From NCBI GenBank assembly GCA_016584305.1, contig JACEEZ010015277.1, positions 377,501 to 441,500 on the forward strand: DNA of 64,000 bases, in the 5' to 3' direction. Origin of the DNA: Chionoecetes opilio (taxonomy: Eukaryota; Arthropoda; Malacostraca; Decapoda; Majidae). Positions 20,626-33,792 of the stretch are shown here, piece by piece. The position numbers and the translations under genes are program-made. The notes beneath the pieces are model-generated. The model searched no databases and had not been told where the DNA came from. It worked only from the letters and a program-made list of their open reading frames with translations. Numbering within the stretch: the stretch's first letter is position 1; the number at the start of each line of letters is the position of its first letter.

Positions 20626-23600
20626 TTGTGTCTCCCTTCAAGATGTCATATCCCCGTTTTGTCACACGCGGCTTGTGGCTCGGAGGATGACGAAGAGGAA
20701 ATCGCTTCCCCACCCTTTGAACCACTAAACACAACACATTCATCTCCGCTATCGGGGGACGTGATATCAAGCTTGATTCGCTATTTGGAGGAGTCCCGGT
20801 TATCAGCTGATAATCGACGCATCCAGGATGAAGAGGATAGGTGCCAGCCTGATGAGGAGAGACGATTACGTGACAACGAGGCCAGGAGAAAGGAGGAGGA
20901 TTCACGGTTTCAAGTCCTTGTCACACTTCTGTCTCCTCCGCAGTCTGCTGCCAGCGAGCGGCACATTCCTTCATCCCCAGCCTCCCACGAAGCCGGTGCG
21001 CGCGGCCTATCACCCACGGTCGCGGCTCCCGCGACAACCACCGCCCCGCTCGCCGCCTCTCCTGTGGCTGCCACGCCCACCGTCACGACTTCCGCAGGCA
21101 AGCATGTGGCCCACAGCCCACCGACGTTGCTGGCTGATTCTTCCTTCCAAGTTTTCCGGCAGTGGCGTCGTCTGTGGGAAGATTTCTCCACCATGCTGGA
21201 TTTACAGAGGCTGCCATGCATAAGCAACTCATCCAGCTGTGGATGGCTGTGTCACTGAACGTACAAAGAATCCTAGAACATACCCTAGGATCACACCTGA
21301 CACTTCCTTGACTGTGACAGAGGTCTTAGATACCTACAGTCCCACTTCAAGAGCCAACAAAATGAAGCACTACGCCGTCGAGAACTCCTGTGTAGTAAGC
21401 AGGCTGGCGGCGAGTTATTCTCCGATTTCTTCGTACGCCTGAAGAATCTGGCAGAGGAGGTCGACTTGTGTACTGGTAACGCTATGACGTGCGTGGAGAT
21501 CCAATTGAAAATGGTTCTACTGATGGGTGTGCGAGATGAAGAGCTGATTCAATGCCTTATCTCCCTAGACACAGGCGCCTCTCTCCAAGACTTGGTCACC
21601 TTTTTACCGTTCCTTCGAAGCCACCCGCCATACAGCCTCCGCTATATACTCGTCTCCAAGCCAGCTTCGCGTCATGTCTACCTACAAGAAAGGCAGGCGC
21701 CACGACAAGACGCCTCATTCACCTCAACAGCCACCTTCAGGTCAGCGTGTGAAGACTCAACATAGAACAGCGGTTCCCAGCCCTGTCCACCCCTGCCAAT
21801 CCTGCCCGCGGCGTCATGGCCCAAAGTGTCCGGCCAGGGCTGCGTCTTGCTACAACTGTGGCGTCAAGGTCATTGGGCAGGGACTGACAAGTGTCCCGCC
21901 AAGACAGCCCAATGCCGCCTCTGCACCAGGACTGGCCACTTGACAGGTTCTGCCGCAACACGCCTAGCCACGATGGCCAAGGTGGCGCGTTAAACATTGG
22001 TCGCGCATCACCCGCTCCACGGCGTAATACAACAACTGTCGTAGCGTAACAGATGTCTCGCCTTCAAGTACCATGACTCCCACCCCGGTCTGTGTTCACC
22101 TGGTGTATGGCGAGTCTACTTCGAGGCTCCAGATGTTACCAGACATAGGCGCCGACATCACTGTCATCGGCACGAGACACTTGCAAATGCTTCACATCCC
22201 CCTCAGCAGCCTACTGCCTCTACCGTCCACTACTACGCTGACAGCGGATGGGTCAGAAATGACACCTGCTGTGGGATGTTTTTACGCTACTTTACGGCTC
22301 CACGGGAAATCTTGTACTGCCAAGATACAGGTGCACGAGGGTATTCAAACGCCCCTCCTCTCCTACGGCCACTGCATGAGCTGGCTATCATTTCACCTGC
22401 CTTCCCGAAACCACTATTGGAGGTCAAGCACGTCAACAGATGCGCTGAGATGACTCTCCCTCCTACCACGTCCCCGTCAGCTGCACGGGCGCACTTTCTG
22501 CGCGAGTTTCCGGACGTGTTACTCTCCAAGGCGGATCTCAAAACGTCTCCTCTGAAGCCCATGGTGGGCAAACCCCTGAGGATTCACGTGAAGGAGGGAG
22601 CCGTACCATTCGCCATTCACACACCTAGGCAGGTTCCCTTCGCTTTCCAGCGTCAAGTCAGGAGGAACATGAGTCGATGACACGTCAGTGGATCCATCAA
22701 GCCTGCTGGTGACGACCCTTCAGAGTGGTGTCACCCGCTAGTCGTCGTGGCTAAGGATAAAGGTGTGAGAATCACGGTTGACTTGACGAGCTCAACGCTC
22801 AAGTGGCCCGCCCTACACATCCTGCCCCAACTCCATTCACCGCCGTCCGCAGTGTTAACCCGTCAGTGTGTTTTTTTCACCGCAGCGGACGCCTTGTGCG
22901 GGTACTAGCAGTTGGAACTGCACGAGGACGACCAACTCCTGACAACCTTTATCACACCACACGCTTTCAACACTGCAGAGGTCCCATGGGTTTCTCGGCT
23001 ACCGGTGACGCTTACTGTCTCCGCAGCGACCTGGCCCTACAGGGTGTAGATAACTGCGTTAAGGTGGTTGACGACATTCTCCTCTTCGACGACGACTTCC
23101 CCACGCATCTCCCAAAGTATTCACCAGATGCTCACTAGATGTCGCAAGTACGGGATCACACATAACAAGGACAAGTTTGTGGTCGCCACACCTGGTGTGA
23201 GCTTCTGCGGGTATAACCTCTCAGCTGAGGGCGTGGTTGCGGATGAGGACAGAGTCAGTGCCATCCGGGACTTCGTGGGCTCCCGCTAACTTGACTGACC
23301 TCCACTCATTCATGGGGCCCGGTGAAACCCGCTGTCAGAGTTCACCCCAGCATCACCGCTGCCGCCCAGCCACTCCGCCCCCTGATGAGCCCGAAAAGAA
23401 CGTTTACTTGGACACCTGATCACGACGAGGCCTTCAGTGCTGTGTCAAGACGGCGCTGCTTCGACCGCCGATTCTGGGTCACTTTGACCCAGCACTTCCA
23501 ATTATTCTTCAAGTGACACCTCTCGCCTCTACTGGTTTGGTTACGCCCTTTCTGCAAGACCATGGCAGGGACGCACATGCCTCATTCACTGTGGCTCAAG

Positions 23601-25030
23601 ATTCCTCGCTGACGCCGAGACCCGCTACACCACCATTGACTCTAACTGCTCGCCGCCGCCTGGGCCATGTCGAAGTGCAGGCCTACAGAGCTTCACGTTG
23701 ATGACGGACCATCGACCCCTGATCCCGATTCTCAATCACTACCCCCTTGGACGCGGTTGAGAACCCCCGCCTCCAACGCCTCAAGGAGAAGGTTTCGCCC
23801 TACCTGTTTAAAGGCCGTCTGGCGTGCTGGGAAGCAGCTCTGCATCCCCGATGCCCTGTCACGAGCCCAGTTAGCCGCCCCATGCCAGAGGACGAGATGG
23901 TGTTCGCCGAAGCCGCAGCACACCCTCAGGAGCGTCGTGTCCCTCATGCCATCAACCAGGATCAGGACCCTTCACACTTCGATCCGCCACACCAAGACGC
24001 CGATAGGACGATCCAGGAACTCCGAGCCGCAGCAGCGATAGACCCGTCGTACACCCGCCTACGACGGGTGACGTCGGGATTCCCTCCAAATCGGTCACCT
24101 CTGCACAGCTCTCTACCCCCCTACTGGAAATTCCGTGACGGCCTGTACGCAGACGGTATGGTCCTGTATGGCCAGAGAATTGTGGTTCCTGCAGCCCACC
24201 GCTGCCGCACCCTTGCTCGGCTGCACGCAGTCACCGAGGTGTCGCACCCGAAGCGCCGGGCACAGCAGACTGTCTTCTGGCCAGGTATCGTGCTGACATT
24301 ACCAGCACTGTCCAAGCCTCGAGCCCTGCTAGATCTTGCCAGATCAGATGCTACAGCCCAGCCAGCAACAGGAACCACTACTGTGCGACGACCACCCCTC
24401 CAGGCCTTTCGAGTCCGTCTCCGCTGACTTTTTCTCCGTCGCCGGAAGTCGTTCCTGGTCATCGCGGACAGACTCTCCGGGTGGCCTGTGGTCGTCCCCT
24501 GCGGGCCGATACTACCGCCACGCACACCATACGGCTCTTCTTCCGTATTCCAGGAAGTTGGTGTCCGCTCCACCTCAGGACTGACGGCGGCCCCAATTCA
24601 CCAGTACCGACTTCCGGACTTCACGGAGCACTGGGGTGTCCACCACGCGGTATCTGCGCCGCATTACCCCCCGGTCTAATGGCCACGCCGAGGCGGCCGT
24701 CCAAGTCGGTGAAACACTCATCCTCAAGACGGAGCCCAACGGCAACACGACAGTAAAGGCTTTTGACAGGGGTCTCCTGGAAGCTTCGCAACACTCCTAA
24801 CTCCCCGGGACGATCCCTACGATGACACTTTGGCCACCCGCTCCGCTCCTGTGTCCTGCCCATCCTGAGTCCTTCTCGGAGGAGTGGCAGGCCTGCACAG
24901 AGGACTGTGATCGCCGAGCTGTCGCCTGCGCTGAGCAGGTCAAGGCTCAGTACGACAGCATGCCCGCCCCCTACCCAGGCTGTGTGTCTGCCAGACCGTC
25001 CGTGTTCAGGACCCGACATCACACGCTGGG
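20626..25030 (+). pseudogene. Gypsy gag-pol, copy 1, many frameshifts
   Basis: Same coding content as 28322-32748 but cut into more than ten short frames by one-base indels, such as loss of a G at cctaggatcac (21287) and of two bases at ggccacttgac (21943). The pattern looks like sequencing error rather than selection or decay. Confidence 0.85.
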
Positions 25031-25600
25031 CTTTTTTTGGTACCGGCACATGTAGGTGTTGCCGGTAATGAGGAAGCTGATGCTTGGCAAAAGCTGCAGC
25101 TAGAAGACCAGCTCTATCACATTTTGCAGTGCCGGCTACGGACCTGTGCTCGGCAATCCATAATCAGTTCACAACAGTTGGCAGGAACGTTGGATACTAT
25201 AGGGCAAAATAAACTGCGCACCATCCGCCAAGTATCGAGGACTGGAGCTACTGCGGTCTCTCCCGGAGATGGGAGACTGCCTTGCACGATTGTGTATTGG
25301 TCACACACTATATACTCATGGATTCCTCATGGAGGGGGCCACCCTCCTTACTGTGATGATTGTTTGGTCCCCTTAACTGTGTGGCACTTGCTGGCGAGTG
25401 TCCCAGTCTTGGGGACCTATGTGTGCAATTTTTGTCCCGGTGTCGCGGGTCGGACGGTGCTTACCGTCTCTCCTGGCTTGGAGAGGGGTTCCTCTGGGAC
25501 ATGAAGTCCATACTTTATTGAGAAGGTGGCTCTCACAGTTATGAGTTTTTATATAACTTATGATGTTTATTACTCTTGTTTTTATGAATGAAAACCCCCT
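25031..25600 (+). mobile_element. LINE-D, duplicated and degraded copy
   Basis: Starts taccggcacatgtaggtgtt at the same point of the Gypsy as 32749 and carries VGVAGNEEADA-type residues. The 3' end beyond about 25550 diverges, and the ATCA tail and second target duplication are missing, where the two blocks meet. Confidence 0.75.
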
Positions 25601-25652
25601 TCCCCCACCGGCGGTGTCCTGATGGTGACAGCAGGGTTCATACAATTTCTCA

Positions 25653-27035
25653 TCTCATCTCTTCGCGTTGCCACGAGAAGGAGTAGGCATCTTTACTGGA
25701 CTTTGTGTCTGGAGCTACTCTTTCCTCCCTCGAAATGTAGGTTCGGGATGGCATCTTCTTCAGAAGAGGCCAGTTGTCGAGGTTAAATACTTGTTTAGGA
25801 GTGTAACTGCCCTCCTCAACAATCCTGGCTAGCTACTCTGGAAAAGCCCTGGCAGCCTCTTGTGTCAGCACTTGCAGCTTCTCCCTGAATCCTGATGTTG
25901 TGAAGGTTAGCACGTTTCCTGAAGTGTGCTAGCCAACCATCACTAGCAGAAAAAGTGTCACTCACTGGTGCAGGTGTACCAGCACTAGGCCCTGCGCTAG
26001 TGGACACTTCAGCCTCACCGCTTGCACCAGCCGTGGCCCTGACACTCGTATCATGCTCCTCCTTGCACCTTTTCCAGAGTGCAAGTGCTTTCTCCTTGAT
26101 TAAGGCCTGGGAGATAGCTGCACGAGCTTGGTTCTGGCCTTCTAACCAAGCTTGCAGCAGACGCTCCATCTTTTCCATGATGGGGTCATGACTGCGAGTA
26201 GCTTGCACACTCATACAGAGTGCTGAGCTACCCGCCAGTTTCAGCACTTTCTCACTCGACTTAATGATAGTGCTCACAGTAGAAGATGATAATTTATAAA
26301 TGCGGCACAGATCTGACACTCGCTCACCTCACTCGCTCGAAGCTGATGCTTCTTAACAATTTTTTATCTTTTTAGCTAATGTTATTGGCACTCTAGACAG
26401 CTTAGCACTTGTACCATAAGCACTCGCACTTGAAGACACTGAATGCTTGGGAGGCATAGTTAACACAGGTACACAGGTAAGCACTACCCTGTAAAGAAAA
26501 AAAGGCACAGCTATACAATATATCACCACGTGGTCACACCACAGCACCACACCACTGCACCACCACACCACCATACCACCGCACCACCACACCACCACAC
26601 AAAACACAGTGAATTAAGAGTGTGACAGCACACTACGACAGAGCACAAATAAGTCACAATAAGCACATTAAGTAAACCAGCAAATCACTAAAATCGACTC
26701 ACAAGGCACAATACAAGCAAAAAAGACGTTGTACTGTAGGGGACGCCACGTGATACAAGAGAGGGTAGGGTAGGTAAGGGATAAGGGAGGGGTGCGCAGA
26801 CCTCTTCCACTACCCACAAACTCGTCTCTGTGCATCTGAATCATTGTACATCATCATACAGCCCAGATGCATACGTGGTAGGGCGCGCATTTTGACCTTG
26901 GTAATTTTACTCACCCCAGTTTGAATGTCGTAGCATTGGATTTTCGATCTTGTATATTGAAAATAGACCCTAATTTACTCAGCTCGTATCATTGATTTCT
27001 CGTATACCGAATGCTCGTATAATGGGACCTCCCTG
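25653..27035 (-). mobile_element. Tigger, duplicated partial copy
   Basis: This is the right-hand part of 16411-19339 again, including the N-terminal HTH frame (26319-25816) and the right end ggacctccctg followed by TA at 27036. The left part is absent because the block duplication begins inside it. Confidence 0.85.
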
Positions 27036-27453
27036 TACTTTTCAACACTTGTATGGACTGGGTATTGGGCAAAGTTGTAGATCAAAGTGATTGTGGAGCA
27101 TCCCTCGGCAACACTAAGATCACTGATCTTGTTTTTGCCGATGATGCAGCAATTTTTGCTGAGTCGCTGGAGGTTCTGGTGATGGCTTTCGAGGCGCTGC
27201 ACGAGGAAGCAAAGCATTTGGGACTTGAGGTCTCCTGGCTTAAGACCAAGGTGTTAGTTAGGAGGCTTACTAGATGAAACAGTACAGTCTGTTCATGCGT
27301 GCGGGGAGGACATTGAGATCTTGGAAAGTTTTACATACCTTGGTAGCGCAGTCCATAATGACGGCGGGTCACGTCACCGGGTCACCGGGAGTGGCATCGT
27401 AGGGTGGGCGAGGCGACGCGCCCTCCGGCGTATGCCCCCAATGATTGATTGAT
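27036..27453 (+). mobile_element. LINE-A 3' fragment, duplicated
   Basis: Same as 19342-19757: NTCMDWVLGKVVDQSDCGAS, the FADD box, the same internal deletion and the same gattgattgat tail. Confidence 0.85.
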
Positions 27454-27572
27454 AAATTAGCGTTAACTAAATATATAACATCATCAATCGGGGTATAAGC
27501 AAGCGTGCCACCCTCAATACTCACTGTGTAAGCGACTGGGCGAGGCTCTCTCCGCCGGCTTCCGCTCCCGCA

Positions 27573-27874
27573 TGTGGATATGCGACTATAACCTGACAGT
27601 CACACCTACATAATATTCATGCCTCTTAATAATTCCTACACATACATGCTATGTTGCAACACTGTATGTGACACATGACAACAGCGCGCTCTGCGAGGCC
27701 GCTCCATGTAACGCCAGTCGTTGCCCCGCGGTCAGACCTTCAAGACCGGCTCCTCGCCGGGTGGTCCCGCATATCTATGTTCTCTATAATAAACACCTAC
27801 GGAAGATGCTCGCTTCTCCTTCGGGTAAACTCCCCTCAACCACTCCGGTTTATCACTGCAAATCACGAGCAACA
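27573..27874 (+). repeat. Gypsy 5' LTR, duplicated
   Basis: The same 302-bp LTR with the same CCGCA in front (27568-27572). The repeated flank shows that this is block duplication, not a second insertion. Confidence 0.88.
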
Positions 27875-28321
27875 TGGCGCAGATCGCAGGTATAAGAACT
27901 TAGAGAGACGTGCAACGACTCCCGCCATTCCCCAGAACACACCACCGCCTTGACGCCATGAGGCATCTCTTCACCGCGACCTACGCTTCCTCCCTGGACT
28001 ACTTCGTCTCCAGCGACGTGTGCTCGTGTGCCTGTGTCAGACGTAAGGCGTGTGGACTGCGTATGACGGTAGGGTCACCAGTGTACCATAAGTGCCGTGT
28101 GTGCTTTTCAGTGTGCGTTTTTTGTACCGGGGCCCCGTTGGTTGTTCATCGGATCGCCGCTTGGTACGGCTGACCTTGAAACCAGGTGCGGGTGGCTAGA
28201 GCCAGACCCCCCCTTCTCACCCACCCCGCTCCAACGCCACCCCAACACGCCACACACACACACACAACCCACATCTCCCTGTGTTCTTGATATTCCACGT
28301 ACGATGGTTATCTCTTGAAAT

Positions 28322-31300
28322 TTGTGTCTCCCTTCAAGATGTCATATCCCCGTTTTGTCACACGCGGCTTGTGGCTCGGAGGATGACGAAGAGGAAATCG
28401 CTTCCCCACCCTTTGAACCACTAAACACAACACATTCATCTCCGCTATCGGGGGACGTGATATCAAGCTTGATTCGCTATTTGGAGGAGTCCCGGTTATC
28501 AGCTGATAATCGACGCATCCAGGATGAAGAGGAGAGGTGCCAGCCTGATGAGGAGAGACGATTACGTGACAACGAGGCCAGGAGAAAGGAGGAGGATTCA
28601 CGGTTTCAAGTCCTTGTCACACTTCTGTCTCCTCCGCAGTCTGCTGCCAGCGAGCGGCACATTCCTTCATCCCCAGCCTCCCACGAAGCCGGTGCGCGCG
28701 GCCTATCACCCACGGTCGCGGCTCCCGCGACAACCACCGCCCCGCTCGCCGCCTCTCCTGTGGCTGCCACGCCCACCGTCACGACTTCCGCAGGCAAGCA
28801 TGTGGCCCACAGCCCACCGACGTTGCTGGCTGATTCTTCCTTCCAAGTTTTCCGGCAGTGGCGTCGTCTGTGGGAAGATTTCTCCACCATGCTGGATTCA
28901 CAGAGGCTGCCACGACATAAGCAACTCATCCAGCTGTGGATGGCTGTGTCACTGAACGTACAAAGAATCCTAGAACATACCCTAGGGATCACACCTGACA
29001 CTTCCTTGACTGTGACAGAGGTCTTAGATACCCTACAGTCCCACTTCAAGAGCCAACAAAATGAAGCACTACGCCGTCGAGAACTCCTGTGTAGTAAGCA
29101 GGCTGGCGGCGAGTTATTCTCCGATTTCTTCGTACGCCTGAAGAATCTGGCAGAGGAGGTCGACTTGTGTACTGGTAACGCTATGACGTGCGTGGAGATC
29201 CAATTGAAAATGGTTCTACTGATGGGTGTGCGAGATGAAGAGCTGATTCAATGCCTTATCTCCCTAGACACAGGCGCCTCTCTCCAAGACTTGGTCACCT
29301 ATTACCGTTCCTTCGAAGCCACCCGCCATACAGCCTCCGCTATATACTCGTCTCCAAGCCAGCTTCGCGTCATGTCTACCTACAAGAAAGGCAGGCGCCA
29401 CGACAAGACGCCTCATTCACCTCAACAGCCACCTTCAGGTCAGCGTGTGAAGACTCAACATAGAACAGCGGTTCCCAGCCCTGTCCACCCCTGCCAATCC
29501 TGCCCGCGGCGTCATGGCCCAAAGTGTCCGGCCAGGGCTGCGTCTTGCTACAACTGTGGCCGTCAAGGTCATTGGGCAGGGACTGACAAGTGTCCCGCCA
29601 AGACAGCCCAATGCCGCCTCTGCACCAGGACTGGCCACTATGACAGGTTCTGCCGCAACACGCCTAGCCACGATGGCCAAGGTGGCGCGTTAAACATTGG
29701 TCGCGCATCACCCGCTCCACGGCGTAAATACAACAACTGTCGTAGCGTAACAGATGTCTCGCCTTCAAGTACCATGACTCCCACCCCGGTCTGTGTTCAC
29801 CTGGTGTATGGCGAGTCTACTTCGAGGCTCCAGATGTTACCAGACATAGGCGCCGACATCACTGTCATCGGCACGAGACACTTGCAAATGCTTCACATCC
29901 CCCTCAGCAGCCTACTGCCTCTACCGTCCACTACTACGCTGACAGCGGATGGGTCAGAAATGACACCTGCTGTGGGATGTTTTTACGCTACTTTACGGCT
30001 CCACGGGAAATCTTGTACTGCCAAGATACAGGTGCACGAGGGTATTCAAACGCCCCTCCTCTCCTACGGCCACTGCATGGAGCTGGCTATCATTTCACCT
30101 GCCTTCCCGAAACCACTATTGGAGGTCAAGCACGTCAACAGATGCGCTGAGATGACTCTCCCTCCTACCACGTCCCCGTCAGCTGCACGGGCGCACTTTC
30201 TGCGCGAGTTTCCGGACGTGTTACTCTCCAAGGCGGATCTCAAAACGTCTCCTCTGAAGCCCATGGTGGGCAAACCCATGAGGATTCACGTGAAGGAGGG
30301 AGCCGTACCATTCGCCATTCACACACCTAGGCAGGTTCCCTTCGCTTTCCAGCGTCAAGTTCAGGAGGAACATGAGTCGATGACACGTCAGTGGATCATC
30401 AAGCCTGCTGGTGACGACCCTTCAGAGTGGTGTCACCCGCTAGTCGTCGTGGCTAAGGATAAAGGTGTGAGAATCACGGTTGACTTGACGAAGCTCAACG
30501 CTCAAGTGGCCCGCCCTACACATCCTGCCCCAACTCCATTCACCGCCGTCCGCAGTGTTAACCCGTCAGTGTGTTTTTTCACCGCAGCGGACGCCTTGTG
30601 CGGGTACTAGCAGTTGGAACTGCACGAGGACGACCAACTCCTGACAACCTTTATCACACCACACGCTTTCAACACTGCAGAGGTCCCATGGGTTTCTCGG
30701 CTACCGGTGACGCTTACTGTCTCCGCAGCGACCTGGCCCTACAGGGTGTAGATAACTGCGTTAAGGTGGTTGACGACATTCTCCTCTTCGACGACGACTT
30801 CCCCACGCATCTCCAATGTATTCACCAGATGCTCACTAGATGTCGCAAGTACGGGATCACACATAACAAGGACAAGTTTGTGGTCGCCACACCTGGTGTG
30901 AGCTTCTGCGGGTATAACCTCTCAGCTGAGGGCGTGGTTGCGGATGAGGACAGAGTCAGTGCCATCCGGGACTTCGTGACTCCCGCTAACTTGACTGACC
31001 TCCACTCATTCATGGGCCTGGTGAACCAGCTGTCAGAGTTCACCCCAGCCATCACCGCTGCCGCCCAGCCACTCCGCCCCCTGATGAGCCCGAAAAGAAC
31101 GTTTACTTGGACACCTGATCACGACGAGGCCTTCAGTCGTGTCAAGACGGCGCTGCTTCGACCGCCGATTCTGGCTCACTTTGACCCAGCACTTCCAATT
31201 ATTCTTCAAAGTGACACCTCTCGCCTCTACTGGTTTGGTTACGCCCTTCTGCAAGACCATGGCCAGGGACGCACATGCCTCATTCACTGTGGCTCAAGAT

Positions 31301-33792
31301 TCCTCGCTGACGCCGAGACCCGCTACACCACCATTGAACTCTAACTGCTCGCCGCCGCCTGGGCCATGTCGAAGTGCAGGCCTACAGAGCTTCACGTTGA
31401 TGACGGACCATCGACCCCTGATCCCGATTCTCAATCACTACACCTTGGACGCGGTTGAGAACCCTCGCCTCCAACGCCTCAAGGAGAAGGTTTCGCCCTA
31501 CCTGTTTACGGCCGTCTGGCGTGCTGGGAAGCAGCTCTGCATCCCCGATGCCCTGTCACGAGCCCCAGTTAGCCGCCCCATGCCAGAGGACGAGATGGTG
31601 TTCGCCGAAGCCGCAGCACACCTCAGGAGCGTCGTGTCCCTCAATGCCATCAACCAGGATCAGGACCCTTCACACTTCGATCCGCCACACCAAGACGCCG
31701 ATAGGACGATCCAGGAACTCCGAGCCGCAGCAGCGATAGACCCGTCGTACACCCGCCTACGACGGGTGACGTCGGGATTCCCTCCAAATCGGTACACTCT
31801 GCACAGCTCTCTACTCCCCTACTGGAAATTCCGTGAACGGCCTGTACGCAGACGGGTAGCTGGTCCTGTATGGCCAGAGAATTGTGGTTCCTGCAGCCCA
31901 CCGCTGCCGCACCCTTGCTCGGCTGCACGACAGTCACCGAGGTGTCGCAGCCACGAAGCGCCGGGCACAGCAGACTGTCTTCTGGCCAGGTATCGATGCT
32001 GACATTACCAGCACTGTCCAAGCCTGCGAGCCCTGCTAGATCTTGCCAGATCAGATGCTACAGCCCAGCCAGCAACAGGAACCACTACTGTGCGACGACC
32101 ACCCCTCCAGGCCTTTCGAGTCCGTCTCCGCTGACTTTTTCTCCGTCGCCGGGAAGTCGTTCCTGGTCATCGCGGACAGACTCTCCGGGTGGCCTGTGGT
32201 CGTCCCCTGCGGGGCCGATACTACCGCCACGCACACCATACGGCTCTTCTTCCGGTACTTCCAGGAAGTTGGTGTCCCGCTCCACCTCAGGACTGACGGC
32301 GGGCCCCAATTCACCAGTACCGACTTCCGGAACTTCACGGAGCACTGGGGTGTCCACCACGCGGTATCTGCGCCGCATTACCCCCAGTCTAATGGCCACG
32401 CCGAGGCGGCCGTCAAGTCGGTGAAACACCTCATCCTCAAGACGGAGCCCAACGGCAACATCGACAGTAAAGGCTTCGACAGGGGTCTCCTGGAGCTTCG
32501 CAACACTCCTAACTCCACGGGACGATCCCCTACGATGACACTTTATGGCCACCCGCTCCGCTCCTGTGTCCCTGCCCATCCTGAGTCCTTCTCGGAGGAG
32601 TGGCAGGCCTGCACAGAGGACTGTGATCGCCGAGCTGTCGCCTGCGCTGAGCAGGTCAAGGCTCAGTACGACCAGCATGCCCGCCCCCTACCCAGGCTGT
32701 GTGTCTGCCAGACCGTCCGTGTTCAGGACCCGACATCACACCGCTGGGCTTTTGTTGGGTACCGGCACATGTAGGTGTTGCCGGTAATGAGGAAGCTGAT
32801 GCCTTGGCAAAAGCTGCAGCTAGAAGACCAGCTCTATCACATTTTGCAGTGCCGGCTACGGACCTGTGCTCGGCAATCCATAAATCAGTTCACAACAGTT
32901 GGCAGGAACGTTGGATTACTATAGGGCAAAATAAACTGCGCACCATCCGCCAAAGTATCGAGGACTGGAGCTACTGCGGTCTCTCCCGGAGATGGGAGAC
33001 TGCCTTGGCACGATTGTGTATTGGTCACACACTATATACTCATGGATTCCTCATGGAGGGGGGCCACCCTCCTTACTGTGATGATTGTTTGGTCCCCTTA
33101 ACTGTGTGGCACTTGCTGGTCGAGTGTCCCAGTCTTGGGGACCTATGTGTGCAATTTTTGTCCCGGTGTCGCGGGTCGGACGGTGCTTACCGTCTCTCCC
33201 TGGCATTGGGAGAGGGGTGTTTCTCTCTGGGACATGAAGTCCATACGTTTATTGAGAAGGCTGGCCTTCTCAACAAGTTATGATGTTTTTAATATTAACT
33301 TATGATTGTTTTTAATGTACTCTTGTTCTTTTATGTATTTCGTTATTTTAAATATTTTTATTCTATCTTAAATTTTGTTTTTTAGTTTTACTTTACATGT
33401 ATCTTCTGTAAGCAGGCGTCAATAACCCCGCAGTTGCGGCGCCTTAAAACTATAATCAATCAATCAATCAATCACACCGCTGGGACAAGGTCGGGGTTGT
33501 TATGGGCTGTGGCACGACCAGGGACTTTGAGGTGCGTCTTCCCAGTGGGCGCGTCTGGTGGCGAAACTGCCGTTTCCTCCGACCCATCCCAACCCCTAGT
33601 GACGACACCCTCCCCCGCGTCCCTGTGTCCCCTTGCTCGGACGAGAAAATCACGTCCCCTTTCATTCACCCCCCTATGACCTCGCGCCGTTCTAAGAGGC
33701 TCAAGGAAAAGAAGTCCGCTCGAGACTATCGCTACGAGCGTGAGGGGGGATATGTGTCTATATGTGATGAGGGTGTGGATATGCGACTATAA
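28322..33792 (+). pseudogene. Gypsy gag-pol, copy 2 (gag, PR, RT, RNase H, integrase), inactive
   Basis: A 762-codon open stretch (28322-30610; its first codon is TTG, and no convincing ATG lies in frame nearby) holds gag with two zinc knuckles (CYNCGRQGHWAGTDKC, CRLCTRTGHYDRFC near 29550-29655), an aspartic protease box (DIGADITVIG near 29850) and the N-terminal RT (HPLVVVAKDKGVRITVDLTK). It stops at a TAG at 30608 within GY-QLEL, where the family has Trp. RT resumes with the catalytic KVVDDILLF near 30770. RNase H follows and is cut by a stop after TTIEL (31342). Integrase is at 32043-32774 (RLSGWPVV, HLRTDGGPQF, HYPQSNGHAEAAVKS). LINE-D interrupts the end, after which KVGVVMGC...GRVWWRN continues and stops inside the 3' LTR. 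Confidence 0.88.
32749..33470 (+). mobile_element. LINE-D 3' fragment (RNase H end and zinc region), inserted in the Gypsy
   Basis: The frame carries VPAHVGVAGNEEADALAKAA (RNase H C-terminal motif of I/jockey/R1-type LINEs) and HPPYCDDCLVPLTVWHLLVE (C-C-H-C finger). The tail is (ATCA)n. It is flanked by a 14-bp duplication ATCACACCGCTGGG at 32735-32748 and 33471-33484. The Gypsy frame resumes after it (DKVGVV). Confidence 0.88.

Larger units (their letters stand above)
17948..25652. repeat. Duplicated block, copy 1 (about 7.7 kb, error-rich)
   Basis: It matches 25653-33360 at a nearly constant offset of 7,694-7,717. It includes part of the Tigger, the LINE-A 3' part, the Gypsy 5' LTR, gag-pol and LINE-D. 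Differences are mostly one-base indels, concentrated in copy 1 (for example actgtggcgtc for actgtggccgtc near 21860, and T7 for T6 near 22870). Confidence 0.9.
25653..33360. repeat. Duplicated block, copy 2 (about 7.7 kb, cleaner)
   Basis: It starts inside the Tigger transposase (equivalent to 17948) in a visibly damaged stretch (25660-25780 lacks many single bases relative to copy 1). It then repeats everything through LINE-D. The Gypsy gag-pol frame is open for 762 codons here but shattered in copy 1. Confidence 0.9.

Noticed and set aside
20838..21223. Pro/Arg-rich 131-codon ORF, possible separate gene
   Set aside because: It is the +1 frame over the Gypsy gag N-terminal region in copy 1. 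The same shadow frame occurs in copy 2.
19877..27874. Two independent Gypsy insertions
   Set aside because: Both 5' LTRs have the same flank, the same nested LINE-D site and the same upstream LINE-A/Tigger. Only block duplication or misassembly explains this.
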